Origin: Verrucomicrobiaceae bacterium
GTDB lineage: Bacteria; Verrucomicrobiota; Verrucomicrobiia; Verrucomicrobiales; Akkermansiaceae
Length of the DNA stretch: 33,659 nt
Reading direction: 5' to 3'
NCBI GenBank assembly: GCA_027485995.1
Contig: JAIXPW010000114.1
Coordinates: 1-33,659 of the forward strand
Below are positions 13,842 through 22,933 of this stretch, piece after piece. Below the pieces are notes generated by a model that was not told where the DNA came from, did not search any database, and saw only the letters and a list, made by a program, of their open reading frames with translations. The stretch's first letter is position 1. Every line of letters begins with the position of its first letter. The position numbers and the translations under genes were made by a program.

Positions 13842-15581
13842 TTAAGGCACAGCTGACGTTGCTAGCTCGGGGTTCACGGCGCGCTGTGCTTGTTCCCAGA
13901 TACGTTCGAATCTTTCGTCGCGAAACTTCTTGTAGGTGGGTTCATCGAATCCGAGCAAGCTGGGATCGTTGGAGAAATCTTGAAGGAGGAGATGCCGTGA
14001 AACTTCAATTCCAGCGCTTTTCAAACGACCAAAGTAGCTGGCAGGTAGCTCTGCCCGTTTCCGGATGTTATCGGTCCGTCCAACAAAACGGTAATTTCCA
14101 AGATGATTGATGTCTCGACTTGGGAGTCCCAGCTTCGTGCTCAAGGCGTGCCTCGGGTAAATGTGATCGATGTGTGGTTCGTTTCCTTTGAATGCCACAT
14201 CAAAAGGAGATGCTCCCATCTCGTTCACATAAATTAAGTTGAGAAGGATGAATCTGAGACGATTTTCCACGAGATCGGCGCGGTTCAACTCGGTCCGCAC
14301 TCCCCGCCGTTGGAAATACTGTTTCATTTCGTCAACCGGAAAGCCAGTGGAGCAAGTTTTGCCGACGATGCCGTGCAACGCGTTGATCACCGAATCTGTG
14401 CCACGAGAATACCACCCGAACAGCTGAGCCTTGTAATGATAGGCTCGCATCCTTGCCCGGCTGACCTCGTTCGGTTTTGGATTATGGTACAGGTAATCGA
14501 AAAGCGGGATGAAACTTCCGTAGCTGCGAATCAGTTTGTCGGAAGCCACTCGAAGGTCATTCTGAAGAAAGTCGCGCAACTCGCGAAACGCTTGTTCGGC
14601 CCGGTCCCAGCCTTCGCTCATATCTTTGAGTAGCTGCTTGCCGGATTCGCCAGCAAACTTCTCCGGTCCGGTTTCAGCACCTCGACCGTGGACGACGAGA
14701 AGGCATTTCAATGGGAAGGTTTTATCGAAATGCAGTTTCGTTTCCCGCAAAAGGTCGGCAGTCTGTTCGATGACGACTTCGATTTCATCCCATCCCTCCT
14801 TCATAGCCGCAAACATAAGGTCCGAAGAATCAAGCTTCGTTCCCCCTGAATTCACCCGAACAAAAATGTCCAGAATCCGCTCATAAGGAAATTCGTTAGC
14901 CACGCCGTCGAGTTCCTGAACCCAAAAGTGCTTTTCTTCGCGCAGGAGCGAAACAAGCTGGCTGAGATTTCGTCTTACCTGTTTTTCGCGAGCCTTGGCG
15001 TCTTCCTTCGATGGTTGCTGATGCGCCGGGAACGAGGAATCAATCGCGTCGAGTGCTTCGTTTAACTGATCCGCCAACTCTTCCGCATTCCGTTGGTTGT
15101 CCTTTCCCATCAAGTCTGCAACGCGATACCAAGGAAGTCCTGGCGACTGAGCCGCAAATCTCAGAGGATGCAGTATTCCCTCATCATCGGGTGCCGTTCC
15201 GCTGGTGATGTCAAACCACGCTTCGGTTCGCGAACCATTGTCACCAGTGACGGCTCCATTGAACATGGCGTAGAGCGATTGGAGTCTCTGCTGCCCATCC
15301 AGTACGAATACCTTTTCAATACCGGGCTGGGAGATGTTTTCGTCGTAGAGAACGCTCAGGTCTGTATCCCAAGAAACCGCATCCATGAACTTCCGTGCCT
15401 TAATCTCGTCTTTCGTTCGCCAAAAAAGGAGCGTCTGGATGGGATAGTTCCGCATCAGGCTATCAAATAACTTCACCATCTGTTCCTCTTCCCATACAAA
15501 CGGACGTTGGATGTGCGGAAGATAAAGGCTGTGATTGATCTCGCCGATAAGGCGAAACAAGGTTCGTGCTTTGTAGCTCAT
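13842..15581 (-). CDS. DUF262/HNH (GmrSD-like) nuclease
   Basis: This 579-residue protein carries both halves of the GmrSD type IV restriction architecture in one chain. The DUF262 part has IQRPFVW (24-30) and VLDGQQRLQSL (93-103), the ParB-like nucleotide-using motif. The C-terminal DUF1524-like HNH part has HIDHIYP (470-476) and HLGNYRF (N496), followed by an arginine-rich finger region. GmrSD enzymes use NTP hydrolysis to cut phage DNA with modified bases. Here the gene follows hsdS by 14 bp in the same operon, so restriction of unmodified and modified DNA may be combined (inference). The gene is less GC-rich than hsdR and hsdM, hinting at separate acquisition. Confidence 0.85.
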   Translation of the reverse strand: MSYKARTLFRLIGEINHSLYLPHIQRPFVWEEEQMVKLFDSLMRNYPIQTLLFWRTKDEIKARKFMDAVSWDTDLSVLYDENISQPGIEKVFVLDGQQRLQSLYAMFNGAVTGDNGSRTEAWFDITSGTAPDDEGILHPLRFAAQSPGLPWYRVADLMGKDNQRNAEELADQLNEALDAIDSSFPAHQQPSKEDAKAREKQVRRNLSQLVSLLREEKHFWVQELDGVANEFPYERILDIFVRVNSGGTKLDSSDLMFAAMKEGWDEIEVVIEQTADLLRETKLHFDKTFPLKCLLVVHGRGAETGPEKFAGESGKQLLKDMSEGWDRAEQAFRELRDFLQNDLRVASDKLIRSYGSFIPLFDYLYHNPKPNEVSRARMRAYHYKAQLFGWYSRGTDSVINALHGIVGKTCSTGFPVDEMKQYFQRRGVRTELNRADLVENRLRFILLNLIYVNEMGASPFDVAFKGNEPHIDHIYPRHALSTKLGLPSRDINHLGNYRFVGRTDNIRKRAELPASYFGRLKSAGIEVSRHLLLQDFSNDPSLLGFDEPTYKKFRDERFERIWEQAQRAVNPELATSAVP

Positions 15582-15596
15582 GGTGAAATTCGATAA

Positions 15597-17084
15597 TCAG
15601 GATTCTCCCGAATGCTCCTTGGTTAACCGTGCCTTGCGTTTCTTTGGCGTTTCAGAATCGTTTCCAGTCGCCCTAAATCGCTCCAGCAACACGCTCGCCG
15701 GTTCGTCGTTGGGGTCTTGGGGGACTAGTTCGCCTCGGAAGGCTTTGGCGAGGGTGGCGGGGGTGAGGCGCTCGACGGTCTTTTGCGCGGTGGCGAGGCG
15801 GGCTTCGATCCGGTCGGCGAAGGCGAAGAGGGCTTCGACGCGGCGGACGATTTCTTGTTGTTCGGGGAGTGGTGGAACCGGCAAAGGGCATTGGGCGAAA
15901 TCCGTGATAGAAAGGTGCTGAATCGCCATTCCTTGCGCCTTGTCCCGGATAAATGCTTGGGTGAATTCAGCATTCGCAACGATCTCAAGGTAGGATTTCT
16001 CCATTTCCGTCGAACGCAGCCAGCATACGGCGACACTTTGGTTGATACAGAATGGCTCGTCGGTTCTCACGAGAGTTGTTCGCCCGATGGTGCCGTCTTT
16101 CGTCAATAGGAGGTCTCCTCTTTTTGGGCGGTCTTTATCTGAGAGCTGATTGAAGGCCGTTTCGGTCGTGAAATATGAGGTCGAAATTGCAAGGTTGAAA
16201 TTCCGAACATCTTTTGCCGTTACGAGTCTGCGGCCCGACTTGGCCTGAGGCATTGGTCTCGTGAATCCATAGGTGATCCACTCGGAAACCGTTCCCCAGG
16301 ATGTAAACGCCCATGTCTCGGGAAGCTCAAAAAGATACTCCTCGTTGATTTTGGATTCCAGCGATGACTTCTTTTTCGCGAGCGATGGATCAGCACGCAG
16401 CAAACGTTCTTTCCTGATGCGGTCGCTTTTGATCACGTCGGCACCATGCTCGGAACCTGTCCGAACTTCCCTCCATTCCTCCGTCAGCTTGCCTGACGTG
16501 GCTGCGGCGAGGACGGATTGGCGGAAGCGTTTGAGGAGGGCGGGGACGCGGTCGAGGCGGGCGCGGCAGGCGTCCACCCGCCCCAGCACCGACTCCAGCT
16601 TGTCCGCGATCCGCTTCTGCTCGGCAAGGGGGGCGAGCGGGAAAGGCACTACACGAATGAAATCACCACTGATTGCCTTGAATGTGGTGCCGGTGCCTTG
16701 CTCTGAAAGCCATGGCCCAAGATGCTTTAGATACTTGTGAATGTAGGCTTGCTCAACAAACTGCTTGGCTCGTATTGAAGCTAAACCCCTGCCAATACAG
16801 CATTTTTCAGTTGCTCGATTGGTTGGTCCAACTGGGGCGCGGACCGACATTAGTATGTCATTGGGCAAGGCAATTTTTGTGGGCACTGAACACCACTTAC
16901 GCACCGTAGGGGAATAGGCTCCGAACTCTGCCTTACCTTGGAAAAAAGGGAGGCCAAGTCCCTTATCATTGTAGAATTTGGATTCTGGTGATTGCCCCAT
17001 AGTGACCTCAGCCACGTCTTCAAGCGTCGTTTTCGCCCATCCCTCTGGCAATTCGTCATTTGACCTTCGGATTTCGTCATTCAT
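15597..17084 (-). CDS. hsdS: Type I restriction specificity subunit HsdS
   Basis: The 495-residue DNA-recognition subunit has two target-recognition domains: about 1-155 (begins ELPEGWAKTTLEDV) and about 250-400 (FELPETWAFTSWGTV). The conserved helical spacers follow at about 150-205 (APLAEQKRIADKLESVLGRVD, with RFRQSVLAAATSGKLTEEW) and 400-470 (PPLPEQQEIVRRVEALF, LAKAFRGELVPQDP). It overlaps hsdM by 4 bp (ATGA). The spacer regions are very GC-rich while the recognition domains are visibly more AT-rich, the usual mark of domain exchange. The first 11 residues (MNDEIRRSNDE) are encoded by a spacer-type repeat, see findings. Confidence 0.93.
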   Translation of the reverse strand: MNDEIRRSNDELPEGWAKTTLEDVAEVTMGQSPESKFYNDKGLGLPFFQGKAEFGAYSPTVRKWCSVPTKIALPNDILMSVRAPVGPTNRATEKCCIGRGLASIRAKQFVEQAYIHKYLKHLGPWLSEQGTGTTFKAISGDFIRVVPFPLAPLAEQKRIADKLESVLGRVDACRARLDRVPALLKRFRQSVLAAATSGKLTEEWREVRTGSEHGADVIKSDRIRKERLLRADPSLAKKKSSLESKINEEYLFELPETWAFTSWGTVSEWITYGFTRPMPQAKSGRRLVTAKDVRNFNLAISTSYFTTETAFNQLSDKDRPKRGDLLLTKDGTIGRTTLVRTDEPFCINQSVAVCWLRSTEMEKSYLEIVANAEFTQAFIRDKAQGMAIQHLSITDFAQCPLPVPPLPEQQEIVRRVEALFAFADRIEARLATAQKTVERLTPATLAKAFRGELVPQDPNDEPASVLLERFRATGNDSETPKKRKARLTKEHSGES

Positions 17085-18526
17085 CCCACCACCTCCTCAA
17101 CGTCTTCACCAAGTTCCGCAAGGATCCCGCGCAAGTCTTCCATGATCGCTTCCATTTCCTCCATCGCACTTGCGGCGAGGACAGCGGGTTCCGGGAGGTC
17201 GGCGCTGGATTCGGCGTTGTCGTCCTTGAGCCAGGAAATGTCGAGGGAGTCGTCGCGCTCGGCAATCCACTCACGGGTGAACTTGCGGAAGCGGCCGGTC
17301 TCGCCGGTGTCCTTCCGCTTTTTCAGGGCGGCGGGATTGCCTTGGGGGTCATCCCCGAAGGCCCTTTCGAAGTCGGCGAAGTGATCGCGGTTGAGCGGGG
17401 TGCGCTTGCCAAACTGCGGCATGTTGGCGCGGAGGTCATAGACCCAGACTTCCTTGGTGTTGCCCTTGTCGGTCGCGCCCCGGGTGAAGAAGAGGACGTT
17501 GGTCTTCACGCCCTGGGCGTAGAAGATGCCGGTGGGCAGGCGGAGGATGGTGTGGAGGTTGCACTTGTCCATCAGGTCGCGACGGATGTCCTTTCCGACG
17601 CCGGACTCGAACAAGACGTTGTCCGGCAGCACGACGGCGGCGCGTCCGCCGGGGAGGAGGTAGCGGTAGATGTGCTGGAGGAAGCAGAACTGCTTGTTGC
17701 TGGTGGGGAAGCTGAAGTCGGTCCGAGTGGGGAGTCCGCCGCCCTTCTTGGTGCCGAAGGGAGGATTGGTCAGCATCAGAGTGGCCTTCGGCAGGGCCGC
17801 GCCATCTTCCGAGAGAGTGTCGCCATAGCGGACGCCGCCGTCGATGCCGTGGAGCATGAGGTTCATCAGCGCCAGTCGATGTGTGTCCTGCACGTGTTCC
17901 ATGCCGAAGAAGGTGCCGCTTCGGTACTTCTTCTGCTGCTTCTCGGTGAGGGAGTCGAAGTCGTTGTGCTCGCGAAGGTAGTGGTTCGCCGCGATGGGGA
18001 AGCCGCAGGTGCCGGCGGCGGGGTCCTGGATGATGTCGTCGAGGGTGGGCTTCATCACCTCGACCATGGAGTCGATCAGCGGGCGGGTGGTGAAGTACTG
18101 GCCTGCGCCGGATTTCACCTCGCTGGCGTTCTTTTCGAGCAGGCCTTCATAGAGGTCGCCGAGGCCTTCCTGTCGGGCGGAGTACCAGTCCAGCTTGTCG
18201 ATCTCCGAGACAAGGGTGGAGAGGGTGGAGGGCTTCTTGATGAAGGAGGAGGCATTGGCAAAGATCTCCTTCACCAGTGGGGAGCCATGGGAGCCGAGGT
18301 AGATGAGGGTGACCTTGTAGAACTCCAGGCGCTCCGGAGCGGTCCTGGCCTCAAGGTCCGACCAGCGGTTCCCTTCCGGGATCTGGTCCTCGGTGCCGGT
18401 TTCCTGAGTCATCTTCAGGAACAGGAGGTAGGTGAGCTCGGTGACGTACTGGTGGTAGGTCACGCCGTCGTCCTTGAGGACGTTGCAGAGGTTCCAGAGC
18501 TTTTGGACGATGTCGTGGGTGGACAT
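17081..18526 (-). CDS. hsdM: Type I DNA methyltransferase subunit HsdM
   Basis: The 481-residue adenine-N6 methyltransferase has an N-terminal helical domain (MSTHDIVQKLWNLCNVL), the conserved GAGQYFTTR (140-148), SAM-binding motif I DPAAGTCGF (168-176) and catalytic NPPF (254-257). The C-terminus is an acidic, helical tail that should contact HsdS. Together with HsdS it methylates host sites; with HsdR it restricts. It starts about 108 bp after hsdR and overlaps hsdS by 4 bp. All motifs look intact, so modification activity is expected. Confidence 0.94.
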   Translation of the reverse strand: MSTHDIVQKLWNLCNVLKDDGVTYHQYVTELTYLLFLKMTQETGTEDQIPEGNRWSDLEARTAPERLEFYKVTLIYLGSHGSPLVKEIFANASSFIKKPSTLSTLVSEIDKLDWYSARQEGLGDLYEGLLEKNASEVKSGAGQYFTTRPLIDSMVEVMKPTLDDIIQDPAAGTCGFPIAANHYLREHNDFDSLTEKQQKKYRSGTFFGMEHVQDTHRLALMNLMLHGIDGGVRYGDTLSEDGAALPKATLMLTNPPFGTKKGGGLPTRTDFSFPTSNKQFCFLQHIYRYLLPGGRAAVVLPDNVLFESGVGKDIRRDLMDKCNLHTILRLPTGIFYAQGVKTNVLFFTRGATDKGNTKEVWVYDLRANMPQFGKRTPLNRDHFADFERAFGDDPQGNPAALKKRKDTGETGRFRKFTREWIAERDDSLDISWLKDDNAESSADLPEPAVLAASAMEEMEAIMEDLRGILAELGEDVEEVVG

Positions 18527-18536
18527 GGGTGGGAGA

Positions 18537-18568
18537 GAATGACGAATGTCGAATTTTTGAATGACGAA
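18537..18568 (-). repeat. GAATGACGAA spacer repeat before hsdM
   Basis: GAATGACGAA is at 18537-18546 and 18559-18568 (22-nt period) with the variant GAATGTCGAA at 18544-18553. The reverse-strand unit TTCGTCATTC occurs again at 17073-17082, plus TTCGTCATT at 17052-17060, at the hsdM-hsdS junction. The spacer has no reading frame of interest. Confidence 0.7.
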
Positions 18569-18634
18569 AGGGGGAGCGGGATGCTCTGGGATGAGTTTGC
18601 TGGGTGGCAGTTTTCAGGAGGTGGCAGGATCCGA

Positions 18635-21600
18635 TCAAGCCTGCTGCTGCCAGAGGCTGTCATTGAACTGGGAGAGGACTTGGGCGAGTTGTCCTTCGAA
18701 GAGTTTGTTGAGGCGAGTAAATCCACCGCCTTCGCGTTTGAAGATGAGGTGGTCTTCGTCGAAGGAAGCGCGGTCGACGAGGTGGTTGGCCTTGGTCTGG
18801 GCGGCGATCTTTTTCAGCCACTCGCGCTGGGGAGTGGACCAGGCGCGGGCGGCGAGCATGGCTTGAAGGGCGGCATCGACGCGCAGGGAGAAGGGGATGA
18901 GCGGATCGCCGAGAGCGGCCTGGCGGATGTAGCCGATGATGCTGGCGGCGATTTCCTGATTGGTGGAGGCCTTCCAGGCGGAGGCGAGACCGGTTTCCGT
19001 AAAGCCGGCGTCGTCGAGCTGCTTTCGGAGATCCCAGAGCTGCTGGCGGGTCAGCTCGCGGGGCCGGGTGACGACCGTGATCAGGGCCGGGATCTTGTTG
19101 CCCTGGGAATTGACGAAGGCCTTGAAGGCATCGAGGTAGTCCTCGGGCTTCTCCTTGTCACCGTAGCTTTGGACGGCCTCGCGGAAGGAGTCCTCGTGAT
19201 GGGAGATGAAGACCGGCTGCGAGGGGCCATCGTTCTTGCGGTCGAGGATTTCGCCAAGGCCCGGGTGGCTGGTGAACCAGGCCGCGACCTGATCGAGCGG
19301 CATGGCGCGGAGCTGGGCGATGAAGGCATCCGGTGGCATTCCGGCGGTGATCTCGAAGTCGCGTCGGGCGGTTTCGCTGAGGTGGCGTTTCTTCCGCTGG
19401 AGCTTCGCCACGAGCTGATCGCGAACGAGGGTCCGGCTTTCCTCGGTGGTGGCCTCGATGATTTCGCGGGTGAGCTGGGTGAAGCCGATGGAGGGATCGA
19501 CGACGACCGGCTTCATGGCGGTCATGCCCTGGATGGATTCGTAGATCCCGACGGCATCGAAGATCCGGAAGGACTCCTTTCCGATGTCCTCGCAGAGCCG
19601 GGTGGCGCGGCCCATCATCTGATCGAAGAGGATGCGGCTGTTGACGCGGCGGAGGAAGACGAGGTTGCAGATCCTCGGCACGTCGACGCCCGTGGTTAGG
19701 AGGTCCACGGTGACGGCGACGTTCGGATTGAGCTCGTTCTTGTAGAGCCGGATCAGCTTGAGCGGCTTGTCGGCGGTGCCGGTGATCTTGATGACGGCAT
19801 CGTCCTCGACCGTGCCGTAGGTGTCCTTGAAGGCGGTCTTCAGGAGTTTCACCACGAGGTCGGCGTGGGCGTCGTTGGCGCAGAAGATCAGCGTTTTCGC
19901 CGGAGCAGCGGGGTCGATTTCCCGGGCGAGGTATTCGCAGACGACGCGGTTGAAGGGCTCGGTGATGACCTTGCGGTTGAACTGCTCGATCTCGACCTTG
20001 ATCTCGTCGGGCGCGGTGTGGAGTTCGACCTCGGAGGAGTCGCTCTTGTAGATCTCCACGTCCTCGCCCTTTTTCCAGATGATGCCTTCCTCGGAGAGCT
20101 GGGTCTTGATCCTGAAGGGCGGCTCGTGGTCGACGAGAAAGCCATCAATCACGGCCGCGCGATAGCTGTAGGAATAGACCGGAGCGCCGAAGATCTCGGT
20201 GGTGTGCAGGGCCGGCGTGGCGGTGAGGCCGATCTTCACGGCATCGAAGTAGTCCAGGACACGGCGATACTTCGAGACGTAGTCCTCGTAGCTGCGGAAG
20301 CTCAGTTCGGTCTCGGAAAGCTCGCGGTCGAGCAGGTAGCCGCGATGGCATTCATCGACGATGATGCAGTCGTATTGATCGACCTGGGGCGCGGGATTTC
20401 CCTCGGAAGGATAGAGGACGCGCTGGACCATGCCCTGCACGGTGGCGATGTGGACGGCCGTGTCTGAATCCGGGGTCTGCTCGTCGATTTCCTTGATGCC
20501 GAAGACGTCTGCAAAGGTGTTCAGGTTTTCCATCCGCGTGTCCTTGAAGGAGTTCGCGGCTTGCTCACCGAGGGCGGAGCGATCGACGAGGAAGAGGATG
20601 CGGCGGAAGCGCTTCGTCTTCAGCAAGCGGTAGATGAGGGCGATGCAGGTCTTGGTTTTCCCGGTGCCCGTCGCCATGGCGATCAGGATTTCGCGGATGC
20701 CTTTCGCGATAGCGGACTCGGTGGCGAGGATGGCGTCCTGCTGGTAGTAGCGGACGGTGAAGCCGTAGTCGAATGACTCGGACAGGAGTTGATGGTGGGC
20801 GGCGGATTCGTCGCGCTTGAGAAGGGCGATGAGTCCTTCTGGGGTGTACCAACCCTGAAGCGCGTTGCTGAGGTTGTCCGGGCGGCGGAGGTCGCAGAAC
20901 CAGATGCCGCTGTGGGTTTCCAACTGACGCAGGTAGGGGCGTCCATTTGAGGAGAAGACGAAGGGCAGGCGGTATTCGTGGGCCGCGCCCCAGTTCTGCT
21001 CGTGGACGAGGGTTTCCGGCGAGGGTTCGAAGCCGCGGCTGTAGCGCTTTGCCTGAACAAGCGAGGAGGAGACGTTGACGTTTTTCCGCTTCGCCTCGAC
21101 GGCACCCATGGGAACGAGCCCGCAGAAGAGGACGTAGTCGGCGGGGCCAGTGGCGGTGGGCCACTCGGCGATGGCGAGATTCTTGCCCTTTTGGGGACGG
21201 GTTCCTTTCGAGTAACGGAGGTTTTCCGTGTCGGCGAGCCAGCCCGCTTGGCGGAGTTGCTCGTCGATCAGGCGACGGGTCTCGGATTCATCGAGATGGA
21301 GGTGGGTGGCGGCCTTGCTGGAGGCGCTGACAAGGTTGGCGACCTTCTTCGCGGGCTGGGTGGCGGCGGCGTCCTGCTTTGCGGTCAGGCGCTGCTGAAG
21401 GGCCACCTTTTCGGCCTCGGCCTCGGAGGCCATGCCTTCCCAGAAAGATTGCTCGTCCTTGGCGGCACGGAGTTCCTCTTCGAGCGAATCAAGCTTCTGG
21501 GACTTCTCGTCGTGGGCGGCCTGATAGTCGGCAAGGGCCTTTGAAAGCGAGTCGAGTTCCGTGCGGAGTTCCTCGGATTCGTTCGTGGGCGGCTTTGGCG

Positions 21601-22009
21601 GGATGAATGGGCCGGATTTGAAAGTGGGAGCGGCAAAGGTCCGGTGGAACCAGATGCCGAGCTGCCACGCGATTTTCAAGGTAGCGAGGGCTGTGCGCTG
21701 GTCGCCGGCGAGGGAGTGATTGGCGGCGTTTCCGGTGCGGCGGACTTCGTTGAAGAGCTGATGGATCTCGTAGGGCAGGATGCCATGATCTCGGAGACGA
21801 CCGAGAAGCTCGAACTGACCTTCTTCCGGTCGGTCGAGCAGCCCCACGCTGGAGGCCACGAGTTGGGCGAGGAGTTCCGCGAGTTGGCGGAGCTTTAGAA
21901 GGCAGGTGTTCGGGTCGTCGGAGAAATAACGCTCGGCCAGCATCCCCAGACGGAGAAGTTGCTCATCGTGCGATTGCAGATGGGCAAAGTTGCTGGTGAG
22001 AGAGTTCAT
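18635..22009 (-). CDS. hsdR: Type I restriction subunit HsdR
   Basis: This 1124-residue translocating nuclease is of the EcoEI-like class. Residues 1-130 are a DUF4145-like helical domain (NTCLLKLRQLAELLAQLV), and a coiled coil follows at about 145-210. The nuclease core has D291 (PADYVLF) and E305-x-K307 (MGAVEAKRK). The SF2 motor has Walker A ATGTGKT (446-452), DECH (552-555), the GLTATPA motif and GRATR in motif VI. The C-terminal region binds the methyltransferase. It is the first gene of the operon, divergent from the terminase-like gene. All motifs are present, so it should be functional. Confidence 0.95.
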   Translation of the reverse strand: MNSLTSNFAHLQSHDEQLLRLGMLAERYFSDDPNTCLLKLRQLAELLAQLVASSVGLLDRPEEGQFELLGRLRDHGILPYEIHQLFNEVRRTGNAANHSLAGDQRTALATLKIAWQLGIWFHRTFAAPTFKSGPFIPPKPPTNESEELRTELDSLSKALADYQAAHDEKSQKLDSLEEELRAAKDEQSFWEGMASEAEAEKVALQQRLTAKQDAAATQPAKKVANLVSASSKAATHLHLDESETRRLIDEQLRQAGWLADTENLRYSKGTRPQKGKNLAIAEWPTATGPADYVLFCGLVPMGAVEAKRKNVNVSSSLVQAKRYSRGFEPSPETLVHEQNWGAAHEYRLPFVFSSNGRPYLRQLETHSGIWFCDLRRPDNLSNALQGWYTPEGLIALLKRDESAAHHQLLSESFDYGFTVRYYQQDAILATESAIAKGIREILIAMATGTGKTKTCIALIYRLLKTKRFRRILFLVDRSALGEQAANSFKDTRMENLNTFADVFGIKEIDEQTPDSDTAVHIATVQGMVQRVLYPSEGNPAPQVDQYDCIIVDECHRGYLLDRELSETELSFRSYEDYVSKYRRVLDYFDAVKIGLTATPALHTTEIFGAPVYSYSYRAAVIDGFLVDHEPPFRIKTQLSEEGIIWKKGEDVEIYKSDSSEVELHTAPDEIKVEIEQFNRKVITEPFNRVVCEYLAREIDPAAPAKTLIFCANDAHADLVVKLLKTAFKDTYGTVEDDAVIKITGTADKPLKLIRLYKNELNPNVAVTVDLLTTGVDVPRICNLVFLRRVNSRILFDQMMGRATRLCEDIGKESFRIFDAVGIYESIQGMTAMKPVVVDPSIGFTQLTREIIEATTEESRTLVRDQLVAKLQRKKRHLSETARRDFEITAGMPPDAFIAQLRAMPLDQVAAWFTSHPGLGEILDRKNDGPSQPVFISHHEDSFREAVQSYGDKEKPEDYLDAFKAFVNSQGNKIPALITVVTRPRELTRQQLWDLRKQLDDAGFTETGLASAWKASTNQEIAASIIGYIRQAALGDPLIPFSLRVDAALQAMLAARAWSTPQREWLKKIAAQTKANHLVDRASFDEDHLIFKREGGGFTRLNKLFEGQLAQVLSQFNDSLWQQQA

Positions 22010-22121
22010 CGAGGCGGAGATACGCTAACAGTCTGATCGAGGAGAGGAAGGACGAACCGCATCTCCTTGCATCGACCGCTTAAATCCTTTGGTGATCTTT
22101 ACAATTTCCTCGCCTCACGTT

Positions 22122-22553
22122 ATGACTCGTTGTGTGCCAGCGATAGACAAACCAGCAGACAAGGTCGCCAAGCGAGGTCGTGGCCGCCCTAGTAGACTCA
22201 CCTCGGCTCTTGCCTCTGAGATTTGCGGGCGGCTAAGCGAGGGCGAAAGTTTGGTGAAGATCTGTGAGGACAAGACGATGCCGGCACGGCGGACGGTGCT
22301 CAGCTGGATGGCAACAGACTCGAATTTCTGCACAAGTATCGTGCGTGCGCGCGAGGAGCAGGCGGAGCACCTGGCTGAAGAGATCGTGAACATCGCGGAT
22401 ACCTGCACCGATCCTCACAAAGCCAGGTTGCAGATCGAGGCCCGGAAATGGTACGCCTCGAAGCTCGCGCCAAAGAAATACGGGGACAAGCTGGATTTGA
22501 ATGCCAGCCATTCCGGTGAGGTCAGGATTGTCATCGGTGGAGAGATCGACTGA
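22122..22553 (+). CDS. Terminase small-subunit-like HTH protein
   Basis: The 143-residue protein has a basic N-terminus, RGRGRPSRLTSALASEICG, leading into an HTH (about 27-66, with SLVKICEDKTMPARRTVLSWM), then an acidic helix (EEQAEHLAEEIVNIADT), the KARLQIEARKWYASKLAPKKYGD stretch and a short beta tail (EVRIVIGGEID). This is the layout of small terminase subunits that select phage DNA for packaging. No large terminase or structural gene is nearby, as in phage satellites that redirect a helper phage's packaging. I used ATG 22122; an in-frame TTG at 22089 is possible. A TACAAT (22100-22105) lies just upstream. It is divergent from hsdR by 112 bp. Confidence 0.72.
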   Translation: MTRCVPAIDKPADKVAKRGRGRPSRLTSALASEICGRLSEGESLVKICEDKTMPARRTVLSWMATDSNFCTSIVRAREEQAEHLAEEIVNIADTCTDPHKARLQIEARKWYASKLAPKKYGDKLDLNASHSGEVRIVIGGEID

Positions 22554-22634
22554 CGCAGGACCGGGTTCAAGAAATCACCTTCGCCCGCAGGCGAACCTAG
22601 GCTTTCAGCTGCGCCCTTTTGCCGGAGAAGGTCG

Positions 22635-22850
22635 CTATCCCCGGAAAGGATGCCGGAGCCACAGGCGGAGCGTGCGCTCGACCGCTCCCTCCGTCAGTGC
22701 CTCTGCCACAAGCTTCGAGAACTCGGGATCATTCCATCGCCACCGCAGGAGGGTTTGTCGGTGAATTCCCGCCAACCTCGCTGCCTCGCTAAGGGAGCCC
22801 CCCGGTAATGAAGCTGAGGAGGGATTTCCGATTCCAATCCGGTGACATGG
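22635..22850 (-). pseudogene. Truncated HTH/terminase-like fragment
   Basis: Reading the minus strand from about 22850 to the stop at 22635 gives about 71 codons without an ATG, GTG or TTG before the conserved part. It contains LSEAARLAGIHRQTLLRW, a clear HTH, then DPEFSKLVAEALTEGAVE and a basic end (RLWLRHPFRG). The pattern, HTH then acidic helix, is that of small terminase or phage HTH proteins. A stop precedes it and no start is evident, so it is likely a decayed remnant or the end of a frameshifted gene. Most of the remaining gene-free DNA in 22554-23178 is the element's right arm. Confidence 0.5.
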
Positions 22851-22933
22851 CTATGGAGCGCCCCCGGAGGTCGCTCGCTTCCATCGCGCACGCAGCCGGG
22901 CACGGGGAGACTGCAACACTCCTTTGGTCTCTG

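Noticed and set aside
17060..19699. 879-codon plus-strand open frame opposite hsdM and hsdR
   Set aside because: It is a high-GC shadow: its product is Gly/Val/Glu-rich without domains, while the opposite strand encodes clear HsdM and HsdR motifs.
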